Below, piece after piece: positions 1 to 5,368 of a DNA stretch of 5,368 nt. The position numbers and the translations under genes were made by a program. Within the stretch, counting starts at the first letter, position 1. Every line of letters begins with the position of its first letter. The notes under the pieces are model-generated. The model was given only the letters and a program-made list of their open reading frames with translations. It had not been told where the DNA came from and searched no databases. This DNA is from Clostridia bacterium (GTDB lineage Bacteria > Bacillota > Clostridia > SK-Y3 > JACMMQ01): positions 1 to 5,368 of the forward strand of contig JACMMQ010000129.1 in NCBI GenBank assembly GCA_014378955.1, read 5' to 3'.

Positions 1-1372
1 CTTTATACAATACATTCGGCAATTAAAGGAAAGACAATCTGATTTAGCAAGTGCCAAAATCATTGGCGAGAATGAAAATGTCGTGCGTATCATGAGCATT
101 CACAAGTCCAAGGGCTTGGAATTCCCCGTTGTGTTTTTGTCAGGTGTGGGCAGTCGCTTTAATTTGGGTGATTTGAACGGCAATATGCTGTTGCACGCCA
201 AATATGGCTTTGGCGCCGAGCTTATAGATGCTGATTTGCGTATCACCTGTACCACCGCCGCAAAAGAGGCGATCAAAACGGTACTACGGGCAGAAAGTCT
301 GTCAGAAGAAATGCGTGTGTTGTATGTTGCGCTCACACGTGCAAAGGAAAAACTCATCATCACAGCCGTGGTGAACGATGCCCAAAAGCAAGCTGTAAAA
401 TGGGCAAACTACCGCATGGCAGCGGACGGCGCACTCGAGCCAATGGACATGCTGTCAGTGAGTTGCATGCTCGATTGGTTAGGTGGGGCAGTCATACGCC
501 ACCCAAATGGTCGTGTTTTGCGAGAGCTATCCAATCTTGACAGTTTGAATATCGTGCAGGACAATTCTGAATGGCAGGTGCAAGTGGTGGATGCAAGTAC
601 GCTCACCACAATAGGAGAAACCAAAGACATTGCCCTCACGGAGCAACCAGATGCCACCCCTGATGCGCAGGTGCAAAAAACCATTTTCGAACGGTTGTCA
701 TGGCAATATCCGTATAGCGAAATCACCAAATTGCCTGTGAAAATATCGGTGTCAGAATTAAAGCGGTTGCACGAAAGTCCAGATGAGCAAGCGGATTACT
801 TATATCGCCCTAAACGCATGCAAACCCCTGCATTTTTACAGCCCACCAAAGGCTTGACTGCCGCTGAAAAGGGTAGCGTGGTGCATTTTGTCATGCAACA
901 CGTGGACTTGAAGCAGGAAATTTCACTTGCAAGCATTTCACATCAAATAAATGGCATGGTGCAAAACGATTTGCTCACCGTGGAGCAAGCAAAAGCTGTT
1001 AAAGCCGAAAGTATCGTGCGTTTTTATACGAGCGAACTAGGCGAACGCATTTTAAAAGCAAAAAAAGTGTTGCGAGAATTGCCTTTTCACATACCACTCA
1101 AATGCCATGAGGTGTACCCACAACTGCCCCCAAATGAGGACGAAACCATCATGCTACAAGGGATGATCGATTGTTGCTTTATCGAGGGGGACGGCTGGAC
1201 ACTGGTGGATTACAAGACCGACCGCATCGAAAAGGAAGGCGTGCAGGCGATCGCCGACCGATACAAAATCCAGATGCATTATTACGCCGAGGCACTTACA
1301 AGGTTGACGCATTTGCCTGTGCATACCCGCATTTTATATTTTTTTGATGGGGCTTGTATGGTGAATATGTGA
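1..1372 (+). CDS. addA: AddA, ATP-dependent helicase/nuclease subunit A, C-terminal part (5' end outside window)
   Basis: AddA is the helicase-nuclease subunit of AddAB, the Firmicute counterpart of RecBCD, which resects double-strand breaks for RecA loading. The frame is open from base 2, giving 456 residues of a protein that is usually about 1,200 long. In partial numbering, UvrD-type helicase motif V is at residues 31-46 (MSIHKSKGLEFPVVFL) and motif VI at about 103-118 (EMRVLYVALTRAKEKL, with Arg113). A linker follows, then the RecB-family nuclease domain, which opens with KISVSELKR. Its active site looks intact: His295 in GSVVHFVMQHVD, Asp390 in GMID, Asp403 and Lys405 in VDYKTD, and the QxxxY motif Q424-Y428. 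The C-terminus (LYFFDG then a few residues) is where the family normally ends, so the 3' end is complete. An AddB gene would be expected upstream, outside the window. I see no clear terminator just after the stop. Confidence 0.96.
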   Translation, partial: FIQYIRQLKERQSDLASAKIIGENENVVRIMSIHKSKGLEFPVVFLSGVGSRFNLGDLNGNMLLHAKYGFGAELIDADLRITCTTAAKEAIKTVLRAESLSEEMRVLYVALTRAKEKLIITAVVNDAQKQAVKWANYRMAADGALEPMDMLSVSCMLDWLGGAVIRHPNGRVLRELSNLDSLNIVQDNSEWQVQVVDASTLTTIGETKDIALTEQPDATPDAQVQKTIFERLSWQYPYSEITKLPVKISVSELKRLHESPDEQADYLYRPKRMQTPAFLQPTKGLTAAEKGSVVHFVMQHVDLKQEISLASISHQINGMVQNDLLTVEQAKAVKAESIVRFYTSELGERILKAKKVLRELPFHIPLKCHEVYPQLPPNEDETIMLQGMIDCCFIEGDGWTLVDYKTDRIEKEGVQAIADRYKIQMHYYAEALTRLTHLPVHTRILYFFDGACMVNM

Positions 1373-1421
1373 GACATTTGAACATATAATATAGCGTAGT
1401 GTAATTGGGTACAAAAAATAG

Positions 1422-1451
1422 TTGACAGACATATAATAGAGATGATATGAT
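1422..1451 (+). promoter_or_regulatory. Candidate sigma-A-type promoter for the asd-dapA-dapB leader
   Basis: A perfect -35 hexamer TTGACA (1422-1427) is followed after 18 bp by TATGAT (1446-1451), one base from consensus. An extended -10 TG lies at 1443-1444. Transcription would start near 1458, about 80 nt before the riboswitch aptamer. It lies 50 bp past the addA stop and points at the operon. This is the best promoter-like match I found in the 1373-1540 interval. A weaker alternative closer to the aptamer is listed separately. Confidence 0.7.
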
Positions 1452-1494
1452 ATTTGAAAGTGTGTTGGGTTGTGAGAAGCTGTTTTAAAACACG

Positions 1495-1521
1495 TTAACA
1501 GACTTTTACGCTAATTATAAT
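1495..1521 (+). promoter_or_regulatory. Possible alternative promoter just before the aptamer
   Basis: A perfect TATAAT (1516-1521) lies 15 bp after TTAACA (1495-1500, five of six consensus bases). A start near 1528 would put the 5' end of the RNA directly before riboswitch helix P1, as in many riboswitch leaders. The 15-bp spacer is shorter than optimal and the region is AT-rich, so a chance match is quite possible. Confidence 0.25.
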
Positions 1522-1536
1522 TGAAAAATTGAATAT

Positions 1537-1709
1537 TTAGATAGAGGAGCATGTTTCATGATGAGCTATTTCGAGAATATACGGTATTCTTTGACAATTA
1601 GCGAAAGGGAACCGTGCCGAAGAGCGTCATTGCCGTTACATTGACCTTCTGGTCTTATGGTGAACAACTATACGACTGTCATCAAATCGCTTGATGGAGT
1701 GCTATCTGT
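1537..1709 (+). promoter_or_regulatory. Lysine riboswitch (L box) aptamer
   Basis: The sequence matches the lysine riboswitch core as I know it from the Bacillus subtilis lysC leader. The conserved blocks are GATAGAGG (1540-1547), GCGAAAGGGA (1601-1610) running on to GTGCCGAAG (1614-1622), CTGTCA (1676-1681) and GGAGTGCTATCT (1696-1707). The five-helix fold can be drawn by eye: P1 1539-1544 with 1702-1707; P2 with an inner stem 1565-1570/1596-1602 and a tip hairpin 1574-1579/1585-1590; P3 1626-1629/1642-1645; P4 1652-1661/1667-1676; P5 1680-1685/1691-1696. The P2 loop ACGG (1581-1584) can kiss the P3 loop CCGT (1633-1636), a contact known in this class. Lysine binding at the junction would stabilise P1 and favour the terminator at 1741-1771. 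The operon downstream makes lysine precursors, which agrees with the call. Confidence 0.93.
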
Positions 1710-1740
1710 ACTTGTACGCTAAGAAAGCCGAGCGACATAT

Positions 1741-1771
1741 ACAGTTGGAGCTTTTCTCCAACTGTTTTTTT
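1741..1771 (+). terminator. Riboswitch-controlled intrinsic terminator
   Basis: A perfect 10-bp stem, ACAGTTGGAG (1741-1750) with CTCCAACTGT (1756-1765), closes a CTTTT loop and runs into seven T (1765-1771). It begins about 30 nt after the aptamer, the usual expression platform. A competing antiterminator contact is visible: CTGTA at 1706-1710, which overlaps the 3' strand of P1, is complementary to TACAG at 1740-1744, the foot of the terminator. With lysine, P1 holds 1706-1707 and the terminator forms; without it, the alternative pairing could let transcription continue into asd. The switching model is inferred from the sequence. Confidence 0.92.
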
Positions 1772-1807
1772 GTATAGTGAGAAATGCAAAGCAAAAAATC
1801 ATCCCAT

Positions 1808-1869
1808 TGTCATTTCGAGTGAAGCGAGAAATCTCAAAAACGAGATACCTCACTACGTTCGGCATGACA
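1808..1869. repeat. 62-bp imperfect inverted repeat of the GTCATTTCGAG / CGGCATGACA type
   Basis: The left arm (1808-1835) begins TGTCATTTCGAG and the right arm (1842-1869) ends CGGCATGACA. The arms match at 20 of 28 positions, several mismatches being G-U compatible, around a 6-base loop. The outer TGTCAT/ATGACA and inner ATCTC/GAGAT ends are perfect. Elements of this appearance occur dispersed between genes in many bacterial genomes, and their translation (SSEARNLKNE, PHYVRHD) is a familiar artefact. Whether this is a mobile MITE-like unit or an RNA-level hairpin cannot be told from one copy. No transposase or clear target duplication is visible. Confidence 0.7.
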
Positions 1870-1917
1870 GCCTTATATTTTTTTGCAAACCAAACAACAT
1901 CCCAACTAAAGTTTTTT

Positions 1918-2041
1918 GCCCTCCTTTTTTCAAAAAAGAGGCGGGCGATGACCACGCCACCTTCGTGGCTATGAATGCAAAGAACGCATTCATTTGGTCG
2001 AGCAGAGGAAATATTGCTACGCAATATATAGGGCAGCGCCC
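1918..2041. repeat. Cluster of five short hairpins upstream of asd
   Basis: Five inverted repeats follow each other within 124 bases. First, 1918-1930/1934-1946 has 13 positions with one mismatch and one G-U pair, and a CAA loop. Second, GCCAC/GTGGC is at 1956-1960/1965-1969 with a CTTC loop. Third, ATGAATGC/GCATTCAT is at 1971-1978/1986-1993. Fourth, ATATTGC/GCAATAT is at 2011-2017/2021-2027. Fifth, GGGC/GCCC is at 2031-2034/2038-2041. All but the first are perfect. Such density is unusual for plain spacer and suggests a composite repeat unit or a structured mRNA leader. The first hairpin has no T-tract after it, so it is not a terminator. The last ends 16 nt before the asd Shine-Dalgarno and leaves it accessible. 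Confidence 0.6.
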
Positions 2042-2057
2042 ACACAATTCTAATATA

Positions 2058-2064
2058 CGGAGGA
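2058..2064 (+). promoter_or_regulatory. Ribosome binding site that sets the asd start
   Basis: CGGAGGA lies 8 nt before the ATG at 2073. It is the only strong Shine-Dalgarno in this frame upstream of the conserved nucleotide-binding motif, so it excludes the long in-frame extension reaching back to 1770. Confidence 0.9.
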
Positions 2065-2072
2065 ATAAGAAA

Positions 2073-3071
2073 ATGAAAAAGTTTAACATTGCAGTGGTTG
2101 GCGCAACTGGCATGGTGGGTCGAACATTTTTAAAGGTTTTAGAAGAAATGAAATTACCGGTAGAAAAATATACCTTGCTTGCATCTAAGCGCTCTGCAGG
2201 GAAAAAGGTACAATTTATGGGCACCGAATATACCATCGAGGAATTAACCGAAAACTCGTTTGATGCGGACATCGACATTGCACTGTTTTCCGCTGGCGGA
2301 GGCACCAGTGAAAAATACGCCCCTATTGCCGCTTCAAAGGGCGTAGTGGTGGTGGACAATTCCAGCGCCTGGCGTATGGATGAAACAGTGCCACTGGTCG
2401 TGCCTGAAGTGAACGCAGGCGACATCAAAAAGCACAACGGCATCATCGCCAATCCAAACTGCTCCACCATCCAAGCGATGGTCGCACTTAAACCGTTACT
2501 GGATACCTATGGCATCAAGCGTGTGGTGTATTCCACCTACCAAGCGGTTTCAGGGGCAGGCATGGGCGGTTATGCCGATTTGGAAAACGGCTTAAAGGGT
2601 GAAGCACCACAGAAATTCCCACACCCAATCGCTGGCAATTGCATTCCACAAATTGACGTATTTTTACCAAACGGCTACACCAAGGAAGAAATGAAAATGG
2701 TGAACGAAACACGCAAAATATTAGGTGTGCCTGACATGCGCGTAACCGCAACCACCGTGCGTGTGCCTGTATTCAACGGACACAGCGAGTCCATCAATGT
2801 TGAGCTAGAAAAACCATTCGAAATAGAAGCGTTAAAAGACGTTTTGAGAAATGCACCAGGCTTAATCGTGCAGGATGAACCAGAAAACGGCATCTATCCA
2901 ATGGCAATCACCGCTTCAGACAAGGACGAAACGTTCGTTGGGCGTATTCGCCGTGATGAAAGTGTGGAAAATGGCGTAAATCTATGGGTCGTTGCTGATA
3001 ACATTCGAAAAGGTGCTGCGACAAATGCCGTACAAATTGCAGCGGAGCTTATCAAAATGTGGTCGGAATAA
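2073..3071 (+). CDS. asd: Aspartate-semialdehyde dehydrogenase
   Basis: Asd reduces L-aspartyl-4-phosphate to L-aspartate-4-semialdehyde with NADPH in the cytosol. This is the branch point to diaminopimelate/lysine and to threonine/methionine. The protein has 332 residues, normal for the family. The Rossmann-fold GATGMVG is at residues 10-16, the catalytic Cys130 is in NPNCSTIQ, the substrate-binding stretch QAVSGAG starts at Gln157, and [11 protein letters not shown] carries Arg230 and the catalytic His237. The C-terminal half holds the usual dimerisation domain. I chose the ATG at 2073 because it has a good Shine-Dalgarno and starts directly before the first beta-strand. The open frame continues 101 codons upstream, but that part is repeat sequence. 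It is the first gene of the operon behind the lysine riboswitch, and dapA follows after 25 bp. The gene seems intact. Confidence 0.97.
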   Translation: MKKFNIAVVGATGMVGRTFLKVLEEMKLPVEKYTLLASKRSAGKKVQFMGTEYTIEELTENSFDADIDIALFSAGGGTSEKYAPIAASKGVVVVDNSSAWRMDETVPLVVPEVNAGDIKKHNGIIANPNCSTIQAMVALKPLLDTYGIKRVVYSTYQAVSGAGMGGYADLENGLKGEAPQKFPHPIAGNCIPQIDVFLPNGYTKEEMKMVNETRKILGVPDMRVTATTVRVPVFNGHSESINVELEKPFEIEALKDVLRNAPGLIVQDEPENGIYPMAITASDKDETFVGRIRRDESVENGVNLWVVADNIRKGAATNAVQIAAELIKMWSE

Positions 3072-3083
3072 TTATATTTCGAG

Positions 3084-3088
3084 AGGAG
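3084..3088 (+). promoter_or_regulatory. Ribosome binding site that sets the dapA start
   Basis: AGGAG lies 8 nt before the ATG at 3097, in the short gap after asd. It rules out a longer start that would overlap the end of asd by about 80 bases. Confidence 0.9.
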
Positions 3089-3096
3089 TAGTCATC

Positions 3097-3987
3097 ATGA
3101 AAAAGATATTATTTACTGGCTCGGGCGTAGCCATCGTTACACCCTTTACCGATACGGGGATTGATTTCCCAAAATTAGCGGAATTGATTGAATTTCAAAT
3201 AGCTAATGACACCGATGCTTTAATAATTTGTGGCACCACTGGCGAATCATCCACCATGCCAGACGCTGAACATAAAAGTGCAATTAAATTTGCCGTGGAC
3301 ACGGTCGCAGGGCGTATACCCGTGATAGCAGGCACTGGGAGCAACGACACGCATCACGCCATTGAGCTTAGCCAATATGCCCAATCGGTGGGTGCGGACG
3401 GCTTGCTGTTGGTATCCCCCTATTACAATAAAACCACCCAAAAGGGCTTGGTATTACATTTTAAAATGATTGCGGAAGCGGTCAATTTGCCTATTATTCT
3501 TTACAATGTACCGAGCAGAACGGGCATGAACATCGCCCCCGCTTCTTATAAGGAATTAAGTGCAATTGAAAACATCGTTGCGGTCAAGGAAGCCAATGCC
3601 TCTATTGCGCAAGCGATGGAGACGGCTGCTTTGTGTGGCGATGATTTGACCCTCTATACGGGCAATGACGATATGATCGTACCCATGCTGTCCATTGGCG
3701 GTAAAGGGGTCATATCAGTCGTGGCAAATATTTTGCCCAAGCAAACACACGACATGGTGACAAAATATTTAGCAGGTGACGTGAAGGGTGCAATGGACTT
3801 ACAGCTTCATATGTTTGATTTAATTAACAACCTATTTATAGAGGTCAACCCTATCCCAGTCAAAACGGCGATGAATTTGATGGGCATGCAGGTAGGCAAG
3901 CTACGGATGCCGCTTTGTGACATGTCTGACAAGAATTTAGAGGTATTGAAAAATTCTATGGTGCAATACGGTTTGAAATTGCAATAA
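3097..3987 (+). CDS. dapA: 4-hydroxy-tetrahydrodipicolinate synthase
   Basis: DapA condenses aspartate semialdehyde with pyruvate to 4-hydroxy-tetrahydrodipicolinate, the first committed step to diaminopimelate and lysine, through a Schiff base. The protein has 296 residues, the usual length for this TIM-barrel family. The Schiff-base Lys164 is in VAVKEAN, Tyr136 in LYNVPSRTG, Thr47-Thr48 in CGTTGE, Tyr110 in SPYYNK, and Arg141 is in the substrate-binding loop. These match the E. coli residues Lys161, Tyr133, Thr44-45, Tyr107 and Arg138 with a constant shift of three. This supports true DapA rather than a related N-acetylneuraminate lyase or other aldolase. The gene uses the product of asd, upstream, and its own product is passed to DapB, encoded 25 bp downstream. 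There is no separate promoter evident, so lysine control should come through the shared leader. Confidence 0.97.
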   Translation: MKKILFTGSGVAIVTPFTDTGIDFPKLAELIEFQIANDTDALIICGTTGESSTMPDAEHKSAIKFAVDTVAGRIPVIAGTGSNDTHHAIELSQYAQSVGADGLLLVSPYYNKTTQKGLVLHFKMIAEAVNLPIILYNVPSRTGMNIAPASYKELSAIENIVAVKEANASIAQAMETAALCGDDLTLYTGNDDMIVPMLSIGGKGVISVVANILPKQTHDMVTKYLAGDVKGAMDLQLHMFDLINNLFIEVNPIPVKTAMNLMGMQVGKLRMPLCDMSDKNLEVLKNSMVQYGLKLQ

Positions 3988-4012
3988 TACGCCTAAGAAA
4001 AGAGGTAACACA

Positions 4013-4774
4013 ATGATAAAAATTATCATGAGCGGCTGTAACGGGAAAATGGGGCAGGTAATAACACGTCTTGCCGCCGAAATGAGCGATTGCCAAATCG
4101 TGGCAGGCTTTGATATTGCCCATTCGCTTAAAAACTCTTACCCCGTATTTTTAAATCCGCTTGAGTGTAATGTAAAAGCGGACGTAATCATTGACTTTTC
4201 CCACCCAAATTGCTTAGAGAATTTACTGACCTTCGCAACGAAAAACCGCATCCCCGTTGTGGTTGCGACCACAGGCCTAGCGGAGCCACAACATCAAATG
4301 ATGCAGGCTGCCACAAAAGAAATACCGATTTTCTTTTCAGCCAACATGTCAGTGGGTATCAATTTATTGATTGACTTGGTACAAAAGGCAACAAAAATAT
4401 TGAGCGAAACGTTTGATATTGAAATCATCGAAAAGCATCACAACCAAAAAATAGACGCCCCAAGCGGCACAGCGCTTGCGATTGCCGATGCAATTGCTGG
4501 AAGCATGCCAGAAAAGCCAGAATATGTTTACGACCGCTCAACGGAGCGTGTCAAAAGAAGTAAAAACGAAATCGGTCTACACGCCATACGAGGCGGCACC
4601 ATCGTAGGCGAGCATTCGGTCATATTTGCAGGGCAGGACGAAATCATTGAAGTCAACCACATCGCAATGTCCAAGGAGATTTTTGCAGCGGGTGCGATAA
4701 AAGCCGCAAAATATTTGGCAGGTAAAGAGGCTGGGATGTATAATATGCATGATTTGGTGAATAGTCAGGAATAA
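4013..4774 (+). CDS. dapB: 4-hydroxy-tetrahydrodipicolinate reductase
   Basis: DapB reduces the DapA product to tetrahydrodipicolinate with NAD(P)H. The protein has 253 residues, normal for Firmicutes. The N-terminal nucleotide-binding loop is GCNGKMG at residues 8-14, followed by VATTGL at 84-89. The signature EKHHNQKIDAPSGTA begins at Glu140 and carries the catalytic His142-His143 and Lys146 and the substrate-binding Gly152-Thr153. RGGTIVGEH (193-201) is also typical. The start ATG at 4013 follows AGAGG (4001-4005) with 7 nt between, and the gap to dapA is 25 bp. It seems to be the last gene of the operon. No gene for the next step (a DapD, DapL or Ddh route) lies downstream; the adjacent gene points the other way. 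Confidence 0.97.
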   Translation: MIKIIMSGCNGKMGQVITRLAAEMSDCQIVAGFDIAHSLKNSYPVFLNPLECNVKADVIIDFSHPNCLENLLTFATKNRIPVVVATTGLAEPQHQMMQAATKEIPIFFSANMSVGINLLIDLVQKATKILSETFDIEIIEKHHNQKIDAPSGTALAIADAIAGSMPEKPEYVYDRSTERVKRSKNEIGLHAIRGGTIVGEHSVIFAGQDEIIEVNHIAMSKEIFAAGAIKAAKYLAGKEAGMYNMHDLVNSQE

Positions 4775-4868
4775 TGATCAGAACCAAAAAATTGCGACAA
4801 CTGTTATCACCGAATGTGATGAAGAGCAACAAACCATATTAACTTATCTGAATATTAAAATGAAATAG
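4761..4868 (+). other. Short open stretch after dapB, possible gene remnant
   Basis: One frame is open from 4761 to a TAG at 4866-4868. It reads as a protein-like string from Asn4773 (NDQNQKIATTVITECDEEQQ, then TILTYLNIKMK) but has no ATG. In another frame an ATG at 4774-4776 overlaps the dapB stop (TAATG) and would encode 22 residues rich in Lys and Arg, ending at 4842, without its own clear Shine-Dalgarno. I do not recognise either product. Either may be chance; the first could be the eroded 3' end of a lost gene. Confidence 0.2.
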
Positions 4869-4889
4869 CCATACATGTGAAATTTATAA

Positions 4890-4923
4890 ATCACACCAAG
4901 CCATTGATGTGATTTGGTGTGAT
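4890..4923 (+). terminator. Possible terminator after dapB
   Basis: A perfect 10-bp stem ATCACACCAA (4890-4899) with TTGGTGTGAT (4914-4923) closes a 14-base loop. A T-rich but interrupted tract (TTTTGTTTG from 4928) begins four bases after the stem. It sits 116 bp past dapB. The large loop and broken T-tract make it weaker than the hairpin at 4961-4989, which may act for both strands. Confidence 0.45.
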
Positions 4924-4958
4924 GTGCTTTTGTTTGTAGAAGACACGCTATAACATAT

Positions 4959-4989
4959 AAAAAACGCTTGCGAAAATCGCAAGCGTTTT
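4959..4989 (-). terminator. Intrinsic terminator of the oxidoreductase gene, probably bidirectional
   Basis: The arms AAAACGCTTGCG (4961-4972) and CGCAAGCGTTTT (4978-4989) are perfectly complementary around a 5-base AAAAT loop. On the minus strand the stem runs into six T (complement of 4959-4964), 22 bp after the stop of the gene at 5011. On the plus strand it ends in TTTTAATTT, so it may also stop readthrough from the dap operon. Confidence 0.9.
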
Positions 4990-5010
4990 AATTTACCCGT
5001 TATTCAGAAA

Positions 5011-5368
5011 CTATTTGGTCATTTTGTCGTACATATCATAACGTTCTTGCGCTTGTTCTGCCGCTTTGTCGAACAGTTCATCTGCACGACCTGGGAAGGA
5101 ACGAAGCAATGAGGAGTAACGTACTTCACCCAAGATGAAATCTCTATAGGAAGCAGTTGGTGCTTTTGAATCCATTACAAATGGATTTTTGCCCTGTTCC
5201 TTCAAGTCTGGGTTGAAGCGATATAACAACCAGTAACCAGCTTCAACAGCTTTTTTCGCTTCAAGTTGGCTGTTGGTCATGCCGCCCTTGATGCCGTGGT
5301 TGATACAAGGTGCATATGCGATGATGATGGAAGGTCCTTTATACTTTTCAGCTTCAACGACTGCCTTC
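5011..5368 (-). CDS. nifJ: Pyruvate:ferredoxin (flavodoxin) oxidoreductase, C-terminal end (5' part outside window)
   Basis: This enzyme oxidises pyruvate with CoA to acetyl-CoA and CO2, passing electrons to ferredoxin or flavodoxin. It is central to anaerobic fermentation. The window holds the last 118 residues of a single-chain enzyme normally near 1,170-1,200 long; the frame runs open through the edge at 5368. The stretch PSIIIAYAPCINHGIKGGM is the conserved end of the thiamine-diphosphate domain. Its Cys is, as I recall the family structure, a ligand of the proximal [4Fe-4S] cluster. Then come AGYWLLYRFNP, KNPFVMDSK, a GEVRYSSLLRSFP segment and a helical tail, the standard C-terminus. Only 98 residues run from that Cys to the end, so the extra C-terminal extension of the Desulfovibrio africanus enzyme is absent. 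The gene converges on dapB and ends in TAG (5011-5013). A methionine at 5280 is internal, not a start. The symbol por is also used. Confidence 0.95.
   Translation of the reverse strand, partial: KAVVEAEKYKGPSIIIAYAPCINHGIKGGMTNSQLEAKKAVEAGYWLLYRFNPDLKEQGKNPFVMDSKAPTASYRDFILGEVRYSSLLRSFPGRADELFDKAAEQAQERYDMYDKMTK

Larger units (their letters stand above)
1772..2072. other. Gene-free spacer between riboswitch terminator and asd, filled with repeat-like hairpins
   Basis: These 301 bases carry no convincing gene. They contain a 62-bp imperfect inverted repeat, two T-rich tracts (1878-1884 and 1912-1917), five compact hairpins and the asd ribosome binding site. Long reading frames cross the spacer on both strands. 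Their translations are what inverted repeats of the GTCATTTCGAG type give in any frame, and none has a credible start signal. The forward frame that joins asd would begin at a TTG inside the terminator T-run. Confidence 0.7.

Noticed and set aside
100..729. Minus-strand open frames inside addA
   Set aside because: They are antisense shadows of a conserved helicase/nuclease coding sequence, with biased and featureless translations.
1432..1437. TATAAT as the main -10 box
   Set aside because: It falls inside the spacer of the better TTGACA/TATGAT pair and has no acceptable -35 hexamer at 16-18 bp.
1382..1438. Direct repeat ACATATAATA (1382-1391 and 1429-1438) as attachment sites or target duplication
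   Set aside because: Both copies are very AT-rich and overlap promoter-like sequence; only 37 bp lie between them and nothing there looks mobile.
1591..1596. TTGACA inside the riboswitch as a -35 box
   Set aside because: No -10-like hexamer lies 16-18 bp downstream, and the bases belong to the P2 region of the aptamer.
1719..2045. 108-codon minus-strand open frame over the leader
   Set aside because: It is the reverse reading of the terminator and repeat block; its translation (EISRFTRNDN) is the typical artefact of this repeat type and it lacks a ribosome binding site.
1853..2470. 205-codon minus-strand open frame overlapping asd
   Set aside because: It lies antisense to the well-supported asd coding region and the repeats, and shows no recognisable domain.
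2992..3096. Longer dapA start overlapping asd
   Set aside because: It would begin at an internal TTG of asd without a Shine-Dalgarno, whereas the ATG at 3097 has one and matches the family N-terminus.
4876..4895. CRP-like site TGTGA ... TCACA
   Set aside because: The half-sites are 10 bp apart rather than the 6 bp of a CRP site, and the place between convergent gene ends does not suit an activator.

Overview
The window looks like chromosomal DNA of an anaerobic, low-to-moderate-GC Firmicute, most likely of class Clostridia. The signs are an AddA-type (not RecBCD-type) recombination nuclease, a pyruvate:ferredoxin oxidoreductase, strong AGGAG-type ribosome binding sites, a lysine riboswitch with an intrinsic terminator, and the gene order asd-dapA-dapB. 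I cannot name the species.

Layout. Positions 1-1372 (+) are the C-terminal part of addA, cut by the window edge: the last helicase motifs and the complete nuclease domain. Positions 1373-2072 hold no gene but are dense in signals: a promoter near 1422-1451, a lysine riboswitch aptamer at about 1537-1709, its terminator at 1741-1771, then about 300 bp of repeat-like sequence made of a 62-bp imperfect inverted repeat (1808-1869) and five further small hairpins (1918-2041), ending at the asd ribosome binding site. Positions 2073-4774 (+) are asd, dapA and dapB, with exactly 25 bp between neighbours. Positions 4775-5010 are a convergent intergenic region with two hairpins (a weak candidate terminator for dapB and a strong one for the opposing gene) and a short open stretch of doubtful meaning. 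Positions 5011-5368 (-) are the 3' end of the gene for pyruvate:ferredoxin (flavodoxin) oxidoreductase, cut by the window edge.

How it works together. Asd, DapA and DapB carry out consecutive steps from aspartyl phosphate to tetrahydrodipicolinate, the route to meso-diaminopimelate for the cell wall and to lysine. The leader should shut the operon off when lysine is high: lysine-bound aptamer keeps P1 closed and lets the terminator form. The flanking addA (DNA repair) and nifJ/por (energy metabolism) genes have no evident functional link.

Nothing here is a clear undescribed system. The most unusual part is the block of repeats and hairpins placed between the riboswitch terminator and asd. 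It lengthens the leader, keeps an open frame in phase with asd, and could mislead start-site annotation.
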